Assembly (NCBI GenBank): GCA_030917105.1
Contig: JAUPVI010000062.1
Location: 1 to 6,136 of the forward strand
Direction: 5' to 3'
From: Candidatus Babelota bacterium
GTDB taxonomy: Bacteria > Babelota > Babeliae > Babelales > JAUPTZ01
Length of the DNA: 6,136 nucleotides
Part shown: piece by piece, positions 5,274 to 6,136 of the stretch
Layout of the letters: each line of letters starts with the position of its first letter
Numbering within the stretch: position 1 is the stretch's first letter
The notes under the pieces: generated by a model
Database searches by the model: none
Told to the model about the DNA's origin: nothing
The model's input: only the letters and a program-made list of their open reading frames with translations
Program-made: the position numbers and the translations under genes

Positions 5274-6136
5274 ATGAAAAGGTTTCTGATTTTATTATTC
5301 TTAGTGGCGCTTGGTGCGCCTATGATGGCTGCTGATGAGGCGGCGCGCGCGGGGCAGTATGCAAAAAAGTTGGCGTTTTTTTTGCCTCAAGATCTTTCTG
5401 ATTTGTTAGCGTCTGCAGTGACGGTTATGGCTTGTGCTAATGACGAGGACATTTCTTCTGATGAATTTGAAATGCAAAGAGACGCCGCCATTGATGCATT
5501 CTGGAAGAAATACTCTCTTGATCATTGCTCGCAGGGGGAAAAGCATGCTGTCGCTCAAAATCTACCAGCCGCTTTTGGTCGTCCAGAGGTAGGCATAGGG
5601 AAAACGGCCGAGGAGATGACAGCAACTGACTATCAAAAATCTTACCAACTCATTAGTTGTCTTAAGGGGTATTGTGAATTTGAGATGGCGCGCCGGGAAG
5701 AAGAGGCACGTGTTAAGGAGACCTCTCCAGACGCAGTATCGGCTCCGTTGAGCTCAGAAGCGGCTTCAATGCCAGCACCTCCAGTAATTCCAGCGCCGGT
5801 AACGCCAGCAAAATCAGCCCGGCAAGAAGAATCTATTGCTGAGCGTACAGCCATCAGAAATCGTGCATTAATGGAAAACGTTTTCTGTTCTTGGCAGAGA
5901 CTTGTCGCTAATCAGAAAGATATAAAAGCGAGAGCTGACGAGAAAGTCTTGCAAATAAACAAGGCTTTAAAGCGCCAGGCTTTCCAGGGTCTTGCAACTA
6001 ATGTACGAGATAAAAAAAATAAACATGTTGCTCTGGAAAGGGCGAAAAAGCTTAACCAAAAGCATCAGCTTCATAAAGCTTTTAAGTTTTGGGAGCAGGC
6101 TGCAACTCAGGAAAAGAAGCAAAAAAAAAATGTGGC
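5274..6136 (+). CDS. Secreted protein with four-Cys domain and 33-residue helical repeats (3' end outside window)
   Basis: The ATG at 5274 follows GGGGGA by four bases and begins a signal peptide (MKRF, then a Leu-rich core to about residue 19-20, MMAA). The frame stays open to the edge, giving 287 residues. The mature N-terminal part (about 21-145) is helical-looking with Cys54, Cys85, Cys129 and Cys134, an even number that could form two disulfides after export. Residues 86-97 (SQGEKHAVAQNL) loosely resemble the helix motif of genes 1 and 2. A Pro/Ala/Ser-rich linker (about 150-182) leads to a Pro-free, strongly charged segment from 183 to the edge, with Phe204, Phe237 and Phe270 exactly 33 residues apart. 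Trp207, Leu240 and Trp273 each follow three residues later. The leader and upstream DNA resemble those of gene 2, but the body is different. Family and function are not recognised; see the Sfi1-like repeat entry. Confidence 0.92.
   Translation, partial: MKRFLILLFLVALGAPMMAADEAARAGQYAKKLAFFLPQDLSDLLASAVTVMACANDEDISSDEFEMQRDAAIDAFWKKYSLDHCSQGEKHAVAQNLPAAFGRPEVGIGKTAEEMTATDYQKSYQLISCLKGYCEFEMARREEEARVKETSPDAVSAPLSSEAASMPAPPVIPAPVTPAKSARQEESIAERTAIRNRALMENVFCSWQRLVANQKDIKARADEKVLQINKALKRQAFQGLATNVRDKKNKHVALERAKKLNQKHQLHKAFKFWEQAATQEKKQKKNV
5856..6136 (+). repeat. 33-residue helical repeats, Sfi1-like pattern, continuing past the edge
   Basis: Units start at residues 195, 228 and 261 (nt 5856, 5955, 6054). 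In each, position 10 is Phe and position 13 is Trp, Leu and Trp respectively: RALMENVFCSWQR, KALKRQAFQGLAT, HQLHKAFKFWEQA. The segment has no Pro and one Gly, and is rich in Lys, Arg, Glu, Gln and Ala, as expected of a long continuous helix. The eukaryotic centrin-binding protein Sfi1 has repeats of about this length with a consensus near Leu-Leu-x3-Phe-x2-Trp. The first unit fits it well, the second poorly. Only two and a half units are visible. Confidence 0.55.

Overview
The window looks like bacterial DNA: open frames with predicted Sec-type signal peptides, G-rich Shine-Dalgarno tracts just before the start codons, and stem-loop plus T-run terminators directly after stop codons. There are no introns, RNA genes, insertion sequences or CRISPR arrays. 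Base composition is moderate, close to half G+C by eye. The taxon cannot be read from the sequence. Large, repetitive, secreted proteins of unrecognised family, with low-complexity linkers, would suit a host-associated Gram-negative bacterium (for example a protist-associated lineage), but this is a low-confidence inference.

Layout, all on the + strand: (1) 2-2512, the 3' part of a large gene whose start lies upstream of the window; (2) a terminator at 2545-2584; (3) a short spacer and a complete gene at 2681-5107 encoding an 808-residue predicted secreted protein; (4) a strong terminator at 5138-5174; (5) a third gene starting at 5274 and running off the right edge. Each gene appears to be its own transcription unit. 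The two spacers have matching architecture and shared sequence blocks at nearly the same distance from the start codon, which suggests common ancestry or common regulation.

Genes 1 and 2 are paralogues. Their first halves are mostly divergent and disordered-looking (Pro/Ala/Ser/Val/Glu rich). Their middles carry degenerate helical repeats built round a short motif of the form Leu-Thr-x-x-Gln-Lys/Arg. Their last ~160 residues are the same module: a DSPTNVT motif, an Asn-rich linker and two Ala/Gly-rich hydrophobic segments near the C terminus. The last ~280 bp of the two genes are about 95% identical and include 131 bp without a mismatch, far more than the rest of the genes, so gene conversion or cassette exchange is likely.

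Gene 3 has a related leader and upstream region but a different body: a four-cysteine domain, a Pro/Ala linker, then a long charged helix with aromatic residues at exactly 33-residue intervals. That spacing and the Leu-x4-Phe-x2-Trp pattern resemble the centrin-binding repeats of eukaryotic Sfi1. This is the most intriguing signal in the window, although only two and a half repeats are visible. No enzymatic function is recognisable in any of the three proteins.
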